From positions 105,368-169,367 of the forward strand of contig JAJVDF010000454.1 of assembly GCA_022410635.1 (NCBI GenBank): a stretch of DNA of 64,000 bases, given 5' to 3'. Within the stretch, counting starts at the first letter, position 1; each line of letters starts with the position of its first letter. The notes beneath the pieces are model-generated. The model had not been told where the DNA came from. It saw nothing but the letters and a program-made list of their open reading frames with translations, and made no database searches. Source of the stretch: Tretioscincus oriximinensis (Eukaryota; Chordata; Lepidosauria; Squamata; Gymnophthalmidae). Shown here piece by piece: positions 47,304 to 59,315 of this stretch. The translations under genes were made by a program, and so were the position numbers.

Positions 47304-47869
47304 AACCCCTGTTGTATGAGGAGGACTGAATAGATCAGTGTCAATGTGATTATTTCTTATTGCTGCACAATACATCCTTCTTGGCTTCTCCCGTGATCTC
47401 AGCCAGTTATCTACTTACAAGGCTGAGTAATAGAGCTTGATTGTTCCTCTTTTAGGTTTGCAACAGGGAACTTGTGGTCCTCCAGGTCTTACTAGACTCT
47501 TAGCCCTTGTATCCCCCAAAGGCCTTCAGCATTTGGGGGGACACTGGCTCCCTGTTTCTGGATTTAAGTACATTTTGCTGGGAAAGAAGCTTGCATAATG
47601 TTCATCTTGATAGATGTTGTTGGTCTTTTGGACACCTGGGCTTTTTTTGTTTGTTTGTTTTTTATATTGAATTATATGAAGTCTGTGAAAAGCTGTTAAG
47701 TGTCCAGTGACTGAATGTGGCAGATCTTTAAAGCAGTTTATTACTGAAACAAATCTTTATCAGAGTAAAGCTTATAATGTATGAAAGAGCTGCTTAGCTG
47801 TGTACCTCCCCCAGAGAAATACGACGGCAGCTATTGCAGAGGTAGCTTTCCTCTGAACCTGGCTTTCAG

Positions 47870-47875
47870 AATAAA
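47870..47875 (+). promoter_or_regulatory. OBI1: Proximal AATAAA polyadenylation signal
   Basis: A canonical hexamer 567 bases after the stop; a possible alternative 3' end. Confidence 0.45.
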
Positions 47876-48216
47876 ATATTTGCTTGTTCTTATCTGCATG
47901 GACCTGTGTTGAATCTGTAGCCTTAAATGTGAACTGTAGCTTTTCTTACCTGTCTTTGCTAATATTAGGGTCAGATTTTTTTCCTTAAAAGACTAAGAGC
48001 GCAGCAACTTTTATTTTATTATTACTGCTTTTAATGTTTCCTTAGTTTTCTTTTTTAAAAATCTTCACTCTTGTATCAGACTGTGTTGTTTGTGCCTTTG
48101 TAGTTCATAAAAATAGGTTGGCATGCTAATGGCTTGTTTACCAAATGTGCACTGAGCATTTTACAGTAATACTGTACTGTTTTACATTAATACTGCATGC
48201 TTTTCTATGTGGAATG

Positions 48217-48222
48217 AATAAA
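48217..48222 (+). promoter_or_regulatory. OBI1: Distal AATAAA polyadenylation signal
   Basis: A canonical hexamer inside 'gaatgaataaaaaattg'; CA cleavage candidates lie about 10-14 bases beyond its end. It is proposed as the main 3' end because the sequence beyond lacks other signals nearby. Confidence 0.6.
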
Positions 48223-48240
48223 AAATTGTCACAAGCATTA

Positions 48241-50904
48241 TGATCCTTGATATTGCTTCAGATATGGAATTAGCATTTGAGCAGTTGTGGACTTCTGTAA
48301 TTAGAAATCCCATTTGCTGCCTGCTCAAAGCTGTTCTTCGTGATGACAAATAGGTGCCGGTTTTCTTTAAAAAGTCTTGGTATCTTTGGATTTCTGTTTA
48401 GATTCGGTCGGAAGGGGGATGCATTTGTTTACAGACTATGTTTGTTGCCATCAGTTGTATTACAGCCCTTCATTTATGTAACATTACCATCATTTAGTCT
48501 GCTTTAAGAACAGATCTTTTTGCACTTCAACTGGGAAATAGTCCAAAGGACTAACAGATACATTCACGTTACTAATTACTTCAGAGTTCCTCAAATACTC
48601 TAAAAGCATTCTTAACCTTACCTTATTCTTTCCTTGATACATGTCACATGACATGTTTTCACCCAATTGCTGTGAAAGGAATGAAACCAGGCATGTNGAA
48701 CACAGAAAGTTTAGGAATTATCGCTTCCGTACTTCCCATTTCCAAGCTGGTTACAGGAATATTTCTGCCTGGGGGAGTGGAAAAGGCAGTCAATAGATGG
48801 GAATGGTTCCCAAAAACCATTACCTGAAGGTAAGTGCAAGAAAGGCCTTGAAATGTGAAGACCTGAGAACAAGATGAGGAAAACGATTTTGAAACCCCAA
48901 AATAAAAATCCAAAAATTTGTGGCATGACTATTAGAGACTATTTTTTTTTCAAATGCGTGGGTGTTTTTTGCGTCCCACACTGCCAAACATGAAAAATTA
49001 ATTGTCCCAAGTTATGTATTATTTTAGCTTATACAATACAAAGTCATGTGAGTTGTACTATAACTTACATGTTTCAGTGGCTGGTTGAAAAAGTCATGCA
49101 ATAGTAAATTACCTGATTCCTCTAACAGATCCCAGCTCTGTTTGCCCCTCCAATTCTTTTGTATACAATCCTTGCTTGAACACTTGTTCTCAGAACCATT
49201 GCAATTTGGAAAAAAATTCTCGGCTTGGACCATAATTCCCCAGATCCATAACCAGTGTTTATTACTTCTTGCCCAGTGTAGTCTAAAAAGAGGGGATCTA
49301 ATTTTTTCTGATGTTATTCTCCTTACCCGTGGCTTTTCCAGCTGAAAAAGCCTTAGGCAGATGGAAAACATGGGGAAATATGTTTATGTCCAAACAGAAC
49401 CAGTGGTTTCCAGGGAATGCCACATCGGCCTTACTTAATGATCTTCCAGAAAACCATGCCTCTGGATAGATCATGACGTCTCCATAGGGCACAGTATTGG
49501 AGCAGGTCCTTCCAAGAGAGTAGGAACATACTCCAACACGATATAACTTTAAAGTATCCTCACTCATGAACTGGGTAAGCTGCAGATGGCAGATCTGCTT
49601 CCACCTATCAAGTGAAAGAGGCCCAGTGAANCTGAAGCAGTTATAATTGCAATGCTTTTGAGCAATTAAAAATGCCCCAGAATTCCAAACTTGAGCCTGT
49701 CTCATGCAGATCTTAATGTATTCTCCATCAAGGCTAGGAAGCCTATCTATAACTGATTCAAAAAAGAGATATTTTAAATGTGGGATACCCCTCTTCAATC
49801 ATGAATAAGTAGGATGGCCACAAGGTGGGATATGAATGCATTAATCAATATTACTTTCCACGATTCACAAGGCAGCAGTGAAAAGAGTTGACTAAAAGGG
49901 GGGTTATGTTATTAGAACAGCTTCTTTTAAATTCACCCTTTCTTGACCATCTCAAGGGCACAGTGTACACTTCATGTTCATCTCTATGCACCATATTTAA
50001 ATATTGATATCAGATTGCCATGTAATCTGCATATCCAAATATTTAGTACACTTGTGAGAGGGTAGGGGCTGTGCAAACAAAGCCTGATTGTCCTAGAAAC
50101 GGCATAGTGCTGTTCTCTTGTCTGGATTGTGAAGCCGAAATTTCCATGATCATCAATTTGGGGTGGGGATGTAATTGTCGTCCAGAGGATATTTAACTTC
50201 CTGCTCTACAGACTGCTATGCTACAATACCTATTATGCATTGTACCTATTGTATTATATGCTACATATGTTACATGTGGGAAGTGATGGGAGCTATAACG
50301 CCCNCCAATTGAAACCCTTTACCAGCTTTGTATCAGTTGCCTAATTTTGTTCCACAATGTTACCTCTATGTGATTGCAGTCACAATGCAACATCCCTCAG
50401 CCCTTGTTTCTCAAGGGGGGGAAGTCTTATCTCAAAGGTACAACTGTAGTTGCTAAACAGCCAACAAACTACTTAGGTCCATCAAATCCCATTTGTATTC
50501 TAACCTCTCCCCCCTCCCTTTTAAATGGCAGAAGCCCTGCCAATGAAATACTGCTGGCAACATTTAGTATTACCCTCATACCAGCTGCCATAAATTGCAT
50601 CAGACAAATGGCACAACTGTCCCCATCTTGCCCACGCTAATTGGCAAAACTAATCAGGGACTAGACAGNAGCCTTTCCTTGAAACTGCCTGATCCTACTG
50701 AGGGCTGAAACATGAAATGTTTACTTTTAAAGAACTGGGTTAGCTGTGACTCATATAGACTTTGTTAGCAATTCCTGTACTCGCACTTTGTTCTTCCTAT
50801 TTCCAAAAAGGCCTTGGAGGAAAAAAGTAGAAGAGAGAGAGCAATGTCCCATTTCATTAGAATGATTCCAGTATGGCTAAAAGCCCCTGGGAAGTTTAGA
50901 AGCA
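48241..50904. other. Intergenic DNA, no gene recognised
   Basis: Two minus-strand ORFs (49024-49371, 49298-49798) overlap. The second contains a phrase like L1 ORF2 (WKQICHLQLTQFMSEDTLKL), so 49050-49650 may be an old L1 on the minus strand. That is not firm enough to call. Confidence 0.4.
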
Positions 50905-51178
50905 GTGCTTCAATAAGTCCGGCAGCCTGGATAACTTTGAGACAGGATCAAACAGATTCATGGACATCAAGGGTATAAATAGCTACTAGGATGGATCTCT
51001 TGATACCACCTCCGGGATGGAGCAACAGGCAGGATTCCTGAAATCATTTTCAGGGAGTCGCGAACAGGTGCCTTCTCTTTCATACTGCCCAGGTACAATT
51101 GGTAGGCCACTGAGACAGAATGCTGGACTAGATGGGCTCTGGCCCCATTCAGCTCCTTTTATGTTCTTATGTTCTGAT
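50905..51178 (+). mobile_element. CR1 LINE 3' end
   Basis: 'gagacaggatcaaacagatt', 'gggatggagcaacaggcagg' and the terminal TTCTTATG motif match the copy at 23040. Confidence 0.9.
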
Positions 51179-51475
51179 CCAGTTGTGCACATTGGGGTCT
51201 TGACTCNCTGCAAGTGGCTTTTAGAGGCATCTTGCTTATCTCGCCAATCAAGAGATAGCATNTAGGTGTCCATTCTAATAGCCATTGATTGATGCACTTG
51301 ATTTCCATTAATTTGTCTAATGCTTTCTTAATGCCATTCAGGCTATTGGTCATTGGCACCTCTTCACAAAAATAAAAATCCATATTTAAAAATAAATATA
51401 AATTCTAGTTTAATGGAAAAAAAATGCTTTTCTTTTCCAGTCCTAACATTTCTGCCCAATAGTTTCATAGAGTGG
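51179..51475 (-). mobile_element. CR1-like LINE 3' region
   Basis: On the minus strand, words such as 'cattaatttgtctaatgc' (51308-51325, given as on +) and 'ggcacctcttcac' belong to the CR1 3' UTR. It lies back to back with the preceding + strand CR1. Confidence 0.6.
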
Positions 51476-52110
51476 CTGCTGGCTCTAAAGGGAATTAGAT
51501 GCAGTCTAACTTCCTGGACTTGAGGTCCCATAATGTAGAGTACCTGAGTCTTGTCTGGATTCAGTTTCGATTTACTAATGGTCTACATTTAGCCCATTAC
51601 TGCCGGCAGACAGTCATCAAGCACTATAGCTGCCTCACTTGATTCAAATGGCCTGGAATGATAGAGTGTTGTCAACGTACTGATTACATCTCATTCCAAA
51701 TCTTCTGAAGACAACCTCCCCCAGTGATTACATATAGATGTTAAACAACACAGAGGACAAACCAGGTCTCTGAGGAACCCCATGTAAGAACTCTCAAAAG
51801 GCAGGAGAAAAATTCCCCCTGAGTACTTTGGATCCTACCTCAATGNTGAGAAGAAAATCATTGCAAAACAATATATCCCAGTCTTCAAAGTCATTTAAGA
51901 TACTATGGCTGATAGTATCGAAAGCTCATGGAAAATAACAAAATTGCATTTTCATTTTCCTTCTCCTGGTGGAAGTGACCATGAGAGGGACCAAGACAGT
52001 ATCAAAGACCCCATCCAGTCAAGGCATTTTTGGAACCACAGTATCACTATGGTGTCAGTGCTGTGGTATAATTGCATCACATTTCAGCAGGAAAGTGCAG
52101 TAATGTCCTG
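51476..52110 (-). mobile_element. LINE-derived 3' region (L2/CR1-like), old
   Basis: The phrases 'tgtctggattcagtttcgat', 'atgttaaacaacacagagga' and 'ctgaggaaccccatgtaaga' are characteristic of a common reptile LINE 3' region on the minus strand. There is no open frame. Confidence 0.55.
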
Positions 52111-52379
52111 ATATAGCATTAAAATCTGTAGCAGAAAAAAGAATTCTCAAAATACTTTATCTCACTAGCTACTTCAGGGTGCCANCATCGTGGCATGCAT
52201 GTGCAGAATCCCAAAACAGTGGTTGTGCCACTATGCATCACAAACCCAAGATAAGCATCTGCTCTCTCCGTATGGTTACTGCACATTCTCTCTCTAGAAT
52301 GGCAACCTTGAAGATGTTTTAGTCCTTCCAACCCTCCAGTAGAACAGGCTCATGAAGGATTGCAAAAGGTTTGGCTAAT
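52111..52379. other. Spacer without recognised feature
   Basis: Nothing recognisable between two LINE fragments. Confidence 0.4.
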
Positions 52380-52815
52380 ATGAGAGATAAAGTGTTTGGG
52401 TCACCATTTCATCTCACAGATAGGATCAGCATTAAAAGTAAATTAAACATAACCATCTACAGAAACAATCTGAATTGACAGAAACTATCTGTGGACTCTG
52501 GGTATCTAAAGGGGCACCTTCTCCCATATAGACCTGCCCGTGTACTGAAATTGCAAGGAGGAGGCCTTCTGGTAGTTCTTCCCCTTGCAAGGGGTAGGAG
52601 CCCTTCTCTGTGATGGCTCCCACATTCTGGNACAGCAGCAACTACACTGTGTAGCTTTTGGTGCCTGATAAAAATGTACCTTTTCCTCCTCTGCATTTGT
52701 CCTACCAAGAAGAAAGGTTATGGCTCTTTTAAATGCTTTACTGATGTGTTTTTTATGTTGCTTTTAATTCTTTTTACCTGTCCTGGGACCTATGGTGAAG
52801 GACGGGATATAAGCT
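52380..52815 (+). mobile_element. L2/CR1-like LINE 3' end
   Basis: The order 'ctgggtatctaaaggggcac', 'cctgcccgtgtactgaaa', 'gccttctggtagttcttccc' and the end 'aaggacgggatataagctcc' matches the L2-type end also seen at 59000-59300. Confidence 0.7.
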
Positions 52816-52819
52816 CCTA

Positions 52820-53074
52820 AAGAGCCAGTTTNATGTAGTGGTTGAGTGTTGGACTCATACCTGGTAGTCTCCCAGTTCGATTCCCAATTCCTTCATAAAA
52901 GCCAGCTGGGTGACCTTGGGCCAGTCACAGTTCTCTGAACTCTCTCGGCCCCACCTACTCCACAGGGTGTCTGTTGTGGAGAAAGCAACAAAAGCTATGT
53001 GCGCCACTCTATGGTTGGCCGCCCTGAGACCTTCAGGTATAGGNCCGGATACAAGTACAAATAAATAAAAATAT
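52820..53074 (+). mobile_element. Sauria-type tRNA-derived SINE
   Basis: The head 'agagccagtttnatgtagtg' then 'gttgagtg' is followed by a B box GTTCGATTC at 52875-52883. The characteristic body 'ccagctgggtgaccttgggc', 'cagttctctgaactctctc', 'ggccccacctactccacagg' follows. The 3' end has 'ggccgccctgagaccttcag', an L2/CR1-type tail, and AAAT repeats. Confidence 0.85.
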
Positions 53075-53077
53075 ATA

Positions 53078-53281
53078 AGGGTATAAATGGGTCCTAGGAT
53101 GGATGTCTGGATGTTGCCTCCGGGATGGAGCAACAGGCAGGACTCCTGAGATACCATTTGCAGGGAGTCATGAACAGGTGCATATTTTGCTTTCCTCTGT
53201 TCATACTGCCCAGGTGCATCTGGTGGACTATATGGGCTGTGGCCCGATCCAGTATGGCTCTTCTTATGTTCTTATGTTCTA
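53078..53281 (+). mobile_element. CR1 LINE 3' UTR
   Basis: 'gggtataaatgggtcctagg' through 'gggatggagcaacaggcagg' to TTCTTATGTTCTTATG at the end. It is the same subfamily as 23040 and directly follows the SINE. Confidence 0.9.
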
Positions 53282-54564
53282 ATATAAGAAAATCTGAATG
53301 TTGGCAGGCTCAATTATGATACTTGTTCATTTGTCAGGCTAGTTTATGGTACTTGCTCATTCTGCTATAAATGTCTCAATGTATATAAAGTTTTATATAA
53401 AATGAATATCAAATTTCAAAAGAGGGTGTTACCTCAATTTGTTGTGTTTCCATGTGGCTTGCTGTTCAGGTGATCACCAAACCTTGGCCTCCTTAATGCT
53501 GATACAGTGAGTGCAGAACTTCAACAGCCTTCAGACAATTCATACTGAAGAGCTCCAGGAAGCCTCAATAGACACTTTAGTGATGGCATTATGCCGGTTG
53601 TACAGTGCACAAGGCTTTCACATTCTGACATCAGCATAAATGAATGCAGAAAATAAGAGGATCTTACAATGAAGCCTAATTAAGTTGTACAGTTTCTTCT
53701 GTCTTCAAGGGCCAGGCTGTGTGCATGTGGAGAAAACAATTTTCGGCAAATCTAAATCTAAATCACTGAAGCTTCATCTAGACATCATATACTTATTCCA
53801 CTATACGTAGATATTCTGGAATAATGCACTGTCTGGGCTGCTTTATTCTGGGAAATTTAAGGCCCATGGGTTAGATTCAGCCCACAGAACCATCTGATCT
53901 GCCACCTCCGTGCTCCACAGGCTTCCCTAGCTTTGTGGAAGTGAAGCTGGCTGCTGATTCCAGGGACAACCTTGCTGTTGCACTGGGGAATTACTATGCC
54001 ACCTGCCACACCACCGCGAAGTTTCACCTCCAGCCTCATTGGACTGTCTGGTGAGGTGCCCCATTGCCTTCCTGCCACTACAACACTCTGCCTCACTGCC
54101 CAGCCTCAAACATTACTNCACTATCTTATGGGATGCCTTCCAGTGTGCCCTGATCTTCCAGTGCCCCACTCTTCTTCCCGCATCACCACTACCTTTTTAA
54201 GCTCTGCCATAGCAAGAGCACAGTTAGNTCAAATGGTGAAGAACTGCACCTGGGCATTTTTGAGGACAAAATCCATTCTGGGGACATCTGGCTTTGCAAA
54301 TGACACATCATGAAAGTGCAGCCACTCTAGATTATAAGGGAACTAGACAAAACCACATAGCTTTCACTCCCATTTTTCCCCTCATGAGAACTTGGCCAAG
54401 GTGATCCAGATATTGTCCCTAAAAACAGACCTAATATTTCAGGGTTAAGGGATTGCATCACACATGCTAAAAGGTGGAATGTCAACCTAGGTGGAATAAT
54501 CCCTGTAGTACTTTGTTCCAGAACATCCAAAAAGAATGGATTAGCGAGCAACATCTGGAGGAAC
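53282..54564. other. Intergenic DNA
   Basis: No gene is visible. It contains a family B hairpin fragment at 53768-53862 and a C-rich patch at 53900-54190 with chance ORFs. Confidence 0.5.
53768..53862. mobile_element. Hairpin family B fragment
   Basis: 'gcttcatctagacatcatat', then 'acttattccactatacg' and 'ctggaataatgcac', parallel the left half of the element at 61274. The right half is 'gctgctttattctggg'. Confidence 0.45.
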
Positions 54565-54566
54565 TA

Positions 54567-54778
54567 GGCTGACCAAATGACCCCTTTTTTGGAGGGTGAA
54601 AACCCGGTTTTGGGGTGCCTCCCATTTTTTTCTGAGGATTTTTTTTTCAAAAAAAGATTTTTTTNAAAAAATATATACTGTATATACATATATATATATA
54701 TATATTCCTCAGCAAAAATTGAGAGGCACTCCAAAACCGGGTCTTCGGCTCCTCCACAAAAGGGTAATCTTGTCAGCC
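54567..54778. mobile_element. Foldback MITE, TA-flanked family C
   Basis: Starts GGCTGACCAAATGACCCC and ends with its complement '..tcttgtcagcc', with TA on both sides (54565-54566, 54779-54780). The loop holds a TA dinucleotide array at about 54680-54704. Confidence 0.85.
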
Positions 54779-54780
54779 TA

Positions 54781-56685
54781 GGAGGAAGCAAAGGCTGAAA
54801 CTGAAGGACTACAGATAATCCTAAACACTAACAATTGTCCCATCCACAAAAATCAAAGAGAAAAGGCAAGAAGGAATCACTCTGTAACTCTGACTGGTTT
54901 TTAAATTGTTAAACCAGTTGGTGCTCCTAACATTGTTTCTCCAAGTGAGTCAGATCACTTGCAAACTCTGGAGAGAAATCCACAAGGGCCACCANTGCAT
55001 CTTCAGGCATAGTACTGCACTGACAGTTCCACTGTATACCCTGACATTGCTTTTGAAGATAGATGGTGTCATATAATTTAAAAATTGTGTTTATAAGATT
55101 TCAGTTCTATACTGTATGTCCTCACCTGGGAGTAAGCTTATTTGAACTCAATGAAGTCTACATCTGGTTATAGAAGTATAGGATTCGATTGTAAAATTGC
55201 ACTGTGTGATAACATCTTTCTAATGTATTATGGATTTATTGCTTGGTTTTATCCATGTTGTTGTGGAATAGCTTACTGTGCGTTTTGGGACACAATGGGT
55301 GACTTGGCTGAAAATAAAAATCAAGCCATTTTTTTAGCAAGTTACAGAGCTTGCTGTAATTTGGAATGAAATACAAGTGCACGAAAAAAAATTGTGGTAC
55401 TCAAAAAGGTAGCAATACTTTTCCATCTTCTGATTTATAATGTTGGCTAAACCATAATCAACCGTACTATTCAGGATGCTTTTAAGCAAATCACTACCAG
55501 CATACAAGAGGATATGACTGGCCAAAAATGGTAACAAATGATAAAGAAAAGCAACCTCAGGTTAGAATGTTTTCCCATATCGAAATCATTGCAATTCAAT
55601 GTGAATTGACCTTCTTTGCCTAGATTTGACTTTCCAGATTACAAAAGGTATTTTGAAATGTCCATGAATCCTTGTGCTGTATAAAAATGTACTGGGGTTT
55701 TAATGTTTCCTCCCTCTCTCTGCCTTCTCTCTTTTCACTCTATTGCAGTCCAAAAGTAGACTCTTCCATGGAAACCATTGCTTTCAAAAGTCAAATGTTT
55801 CTAGGAATTAACATGTGGCCAATATGCAAACATATCAAAATTAATTTGGACTTGATCCTGAGGCTGTGAATCACATAAATCAACATACTGGACATCTTAA
55901 TTTACCAACTTAATTTACCAACTAATTTACCAACCCCCATTATCACATCTGGATATTCATTACACAAGTGAACACAAGCATACACACAGATGCACAAGCA
56001 ACACACTCTTGCAATCCCTTGTTTGCTCCACTAAACTTGGACTTCACTCTTCTACTATAAGATTATACCATAAATTGTGGCTTTTTCTTTCTTTCTTTCT
56101 CATTACTGCCAACAAAACCTGGTGCTTAAGCCATGAAACTAACAAAGAGTTTTCCTTCCACCTTAACCTTGCCCACAATCCTTTAACAAATTAATTAATC
56201 CTAATGAATTAACACTTCATTTATTTAAACGTGCTACAGTTCATGAATTAAATTTTCATGCAGTGATTAAAGGCTGTTAAAATATGCATGATTTCGTTAA
56301 AATTTTATAATAAATCAGTGCAATGTGTTACATGACAAGGCAACTATTTCCCAGACTCTTCCCTTCCCCACCCACCCCAGCTCTACTTTCCCTGAAAAGT
56401 GCAAGGGTTTGCACTGAGAAGGGAAAAGGCAGGAATGCAAAGATGACAGAGAATCTGTCTCCCTCCCTCCTTCTCTCTCTTTCTTTCCCTCCCCTTCTGC
56501 ATACACCAGACTAACCTCATACTTCAAGACTAAAAATGAACTGAAGAGGGTTTAAAAGGTGTGATCAGGGCCCTGCCTCCCTTTCTCCCCTTCTTCCTTC
56601 TATCTCTCGCTATGTGGTGGTGGTGTTTTTAAGCCAGTGTGCATTATACCCCCAAAGGAGGGATGTTTCACATATACAGGTTAAT
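54781..56685. other. Intergenic DNA, no gene recognised
   Basis: AT-rich sequence with a CTTT microsatellite near 56085-56100 and pyrimidine-rich patches near 56455-56500. No coding homology is visible. Confidence 0.5.
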
Positions 56686-56689
56686 TTCA

Positions 56690-56860
56690 GAGAAATAGCC
56701 GTGTTAGTCTAGCAGAAAGTCCAGCAAAGGAGCTAGCAGCACTTTGAGACTAACTTGAGAAAAGTGGGTGGCATAAGCTTTCGTAGACAGGTCTACTTGT
56801 TCAGATGTAGACTTCTTCATCTGAAGAAGTAGACATGTCTACGGAAGCTTGTTGGCTCTA
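56690..56860. mobile_element. Penelope-like repeat, two units in inverted orientation
   Basis: The minus-strand unit contains 'agactaacacggc' at its end (56698-56710) and, further left on that strand, CTGAACA (56798-56804), a 6-bp stem GTAGAC/GTCTAC and GAAA (56779-56782). A second unit on the + strand starts at the palindromic centre 'cttcttcatctgaagaag' (56812-56829). It has CTGAAGA (56821-56827), the same stem and GGAA (56843-56846). I recognise the family as a widespread amniote repeat and believe it is Penelope-like; that label is inference. Confidence 0.55.
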
Positions 56861-57131
56861 AAGTGGAAACTTTCACAAGTGAAGTGAAAGGGCACCACAG
56901 GTAGGTATAAGTGTGACATACTGGCATCACTTCTGAATATTTATGCATATTATGTTTACACCAGATCAGTGTAGCAACCTCAAACACTCTCACACGTAAT
57001 TAGTTCACAAGTGCTGAAGCAATCAGTGGTTGGAAGGAAATACGGTGATGTATAAACTAACACAGAACTTTGGTGCACAGACTTACTAAATGCTTCATTT
57101 ACAGATTAGATCCATTGAGGATGACCTACAT

Positions 57132-57275
57132 AAGAACATAAGAACATAAGAAGAGCCATACTGGATCAGGCCACAGCCCATCANGTCCAGCATTCTGTGT
57201 CACACAGAGGCCCACCAGATGCACCTGGGCAGTCCGAACAGAGGAAAGCAAAATATGCTCCTGTTCATGACCTAT
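57132..57275 (-). mobile_element. CR1 LINE 3' UTR
   Basis: Minus-strand copy ending in CTTATGTTCTTATGTTCTTA at 57132-57151, preceded by the 'gggctgtggcctgatccagt' and 'ctgtgtgacacagaatgctg' words of the same CR1 subfamily. Confidence 0.93.
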
Positions 57276-58995
57276 TCCCACATCCAAGCCATTTTTTTGA
57301 TACTGAGCTGCATGGGTAGAAAAAAAATATTAGGATGTTTGAACCAGCTCNAACTGTCTACAGAAGAAACCTTATTGGTTTTGGTAGGATAATTGAATTG
57401 TATGTCAGTATATAAATTTAATTCTCCTATCTTGAATGTCCTCAAGACCTCATCAAGAAATGCAAACCTTATTTAAACATATAGAGGGGAGCTTCTTCCG
57501 AGCAAACATGCTTAAAATTGCAACTTTGCACCCACATAGCTAAGGTCTGTATTCATATCCCTTTAAGACATACCATAGCCTGCATTTGCTTGCAGATGAC
57601 AGGCTTCTATTCCAAGAAGTATTCCATAATAAAGCCAAGCGCAGAAATGGTGATATATAGAATTCCAATCATCATCTTTAAAAGTTTTTAAGTTTGACTG
57701 CATCGCCCTCTTTTCTGACCACAGGGAAGACCAAAGATGGCAAACAGGCGATCTCTGGAATGTTCCCCGCCACATACACACACACACACATGGCTTCCCT
57801 TCCCATGGGGAGTATGNAGACTGCCTTGGGGTTTCAAATCATAATCAAGCTTCTCCATATTTAATATGACAACATTCTACACTTTGGCTTCAAAAGCAAT
57901 CACTGATGCTTTCACAGTCACTTAATTAGCAGGGCCTTGCTGTTCTCAGGAAAAGTCTTCATTATGACATGGAAATACTTTTTGCGCATTCAACCATGTG
58001 GATCGGTTTTAAGGTAGATTGGTATGTTTGCCCCAGCACTATTGCCCTCCACTACTGTAAACCAAACAAGGCAAGCTTCTAAATCATATTTGACTTCGTT
58101 CAGTAAGATTTTAGTTAGGGCAGTAGAGACTTTACATCACCCACCAGGTGTTTATGTTTTGTTTTACTCATTTTTACATTTTTGTATTACCATCTTCCAA
58201 AGAGCTCAAGGGGCAAACAATAATCCTCTCCCTTCTAACAACTTCATGAGTTGGATAAAACTGAAAGGCTGTTATTGGCCCATCTTCAACTAGAGAGTTT
58301 CCATGGCTGAATAAGGATTGGGCTCCTCCTCTTTCTGGTCCTATCTCAATGCCTTGTGTCAACTGCTATGCTGCAATGCTGGAATCCCACACACACACAN
58401 ACACACACACACACAAATATTATCCTTTACTATGTTGCCTGGAGTTGAGGAAAACTGGAAGATCAGCCAGTTTACAGTAAAGTTCTTTAAAATTTGAATG
58501 TATATAGTTTTACCAGTCCAAGAAAATGTCAAATTCTTTTTACTTTCTCCATATTATAGTATAATTGAATTGTCGAATTCCTGATCTAAACACAGAAAAG
58601 GCTTCCTATGACAATTTACTTTATTCCTTTACTTTAATTCTTATTCAGTTCATATTCAGTCCCAAAAAATGGGGTTTAGTTCCCCTTCACCCCTCAAAGA
58701 AAACTAATTAAACTCATTCTTCAGGACTGAACATTAACTGTTGATGATTTAAAGTAAAGATGTAACCAGGTCCTATTATGTTCAGAATGTGACTCTGAGA
58801 GGCACATTCATAAATAGCTTCTGAATTATTCCAGCAAGCTTCAATATATCCAACAGCTGACATTTCTGTGTATGTTATGAGGCTGTGGCAATGCTGACGT
58901 AAAGTCAGCAGATAAACTTATCTCAGAATGGAAAAGGCATTCCTGGAAATTAATTAACTTTAACTTATAAGACCCTAAATAACTTGGGTCCAAAT
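57276..58995. other. Intergenic DNA, no gene recognised
   Basis: CA microsatellites lie at 57771-57791 and 58388-58415. No coding or repeat homology otherwise. Confidence 0.5.
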
Positions 58996-58999
58996 ATCC

Positions 59000-59315
59000 A
59001 AAGGAATGCCTTCTCCCATGTGTACTTGCCTGTTCTTAAGACTTGCAGGGGAGGCCTCCTGGTTGCACCACTTCTCTCAACAGCAAAGAGAGTGGAAACC
59101 TGAGGCAGAGCCTTCTCCGTGGTTGCCCTGAGTCTATGGAATAGTCAGTCACCATCAGAAGATCTTTGAAGACTCAGCTCTTTAACATGGCCTTTGGTTG
59201 AAGAAATGCCATTTTTCTTCCCACCTCAGATACTGTTTTTAATATGTCAGTTTTGTACTGTTGACCATGGAGTATAGGGTGGGAGATAAGCATAAATAAA
59301 TAAATACACAAATGT
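59000..59315 (+). mobile_element. L2/CR1-like LINE 3' end
   Basis: 'cttgggtccaaatatccaaa', 'ttctcccatgtgtacttgcc', 'aggcctcctggttgcacc', then the 3' UTR with 'tcagttttgtactgttgacc', 'tatagggtgggagataagc' and AAAT repeats. It corresponds to the reversed element at 13583. Confidence 0.75.

Larger units (their letters stand above)
47304..48240 (+). other. OBI1: OBI1 3' UTR (proposed extent)
   Basis: Sequence after the stop has no repeat insertion, is AT-rich and contains poly-T tracts, as expected of a 3' UTR. Its end is inferred from the polyadenylation signal at 48217. Confidence 0.6.

Noticed and set aside
49024..49798. Possible protein-coding exons downstream of OBI1 (minus strand)
   Set aside because: Two frames overlap and one shows faint L1 ORF2 wording; more likely old L1 debris than a gene, too weak to call either way.
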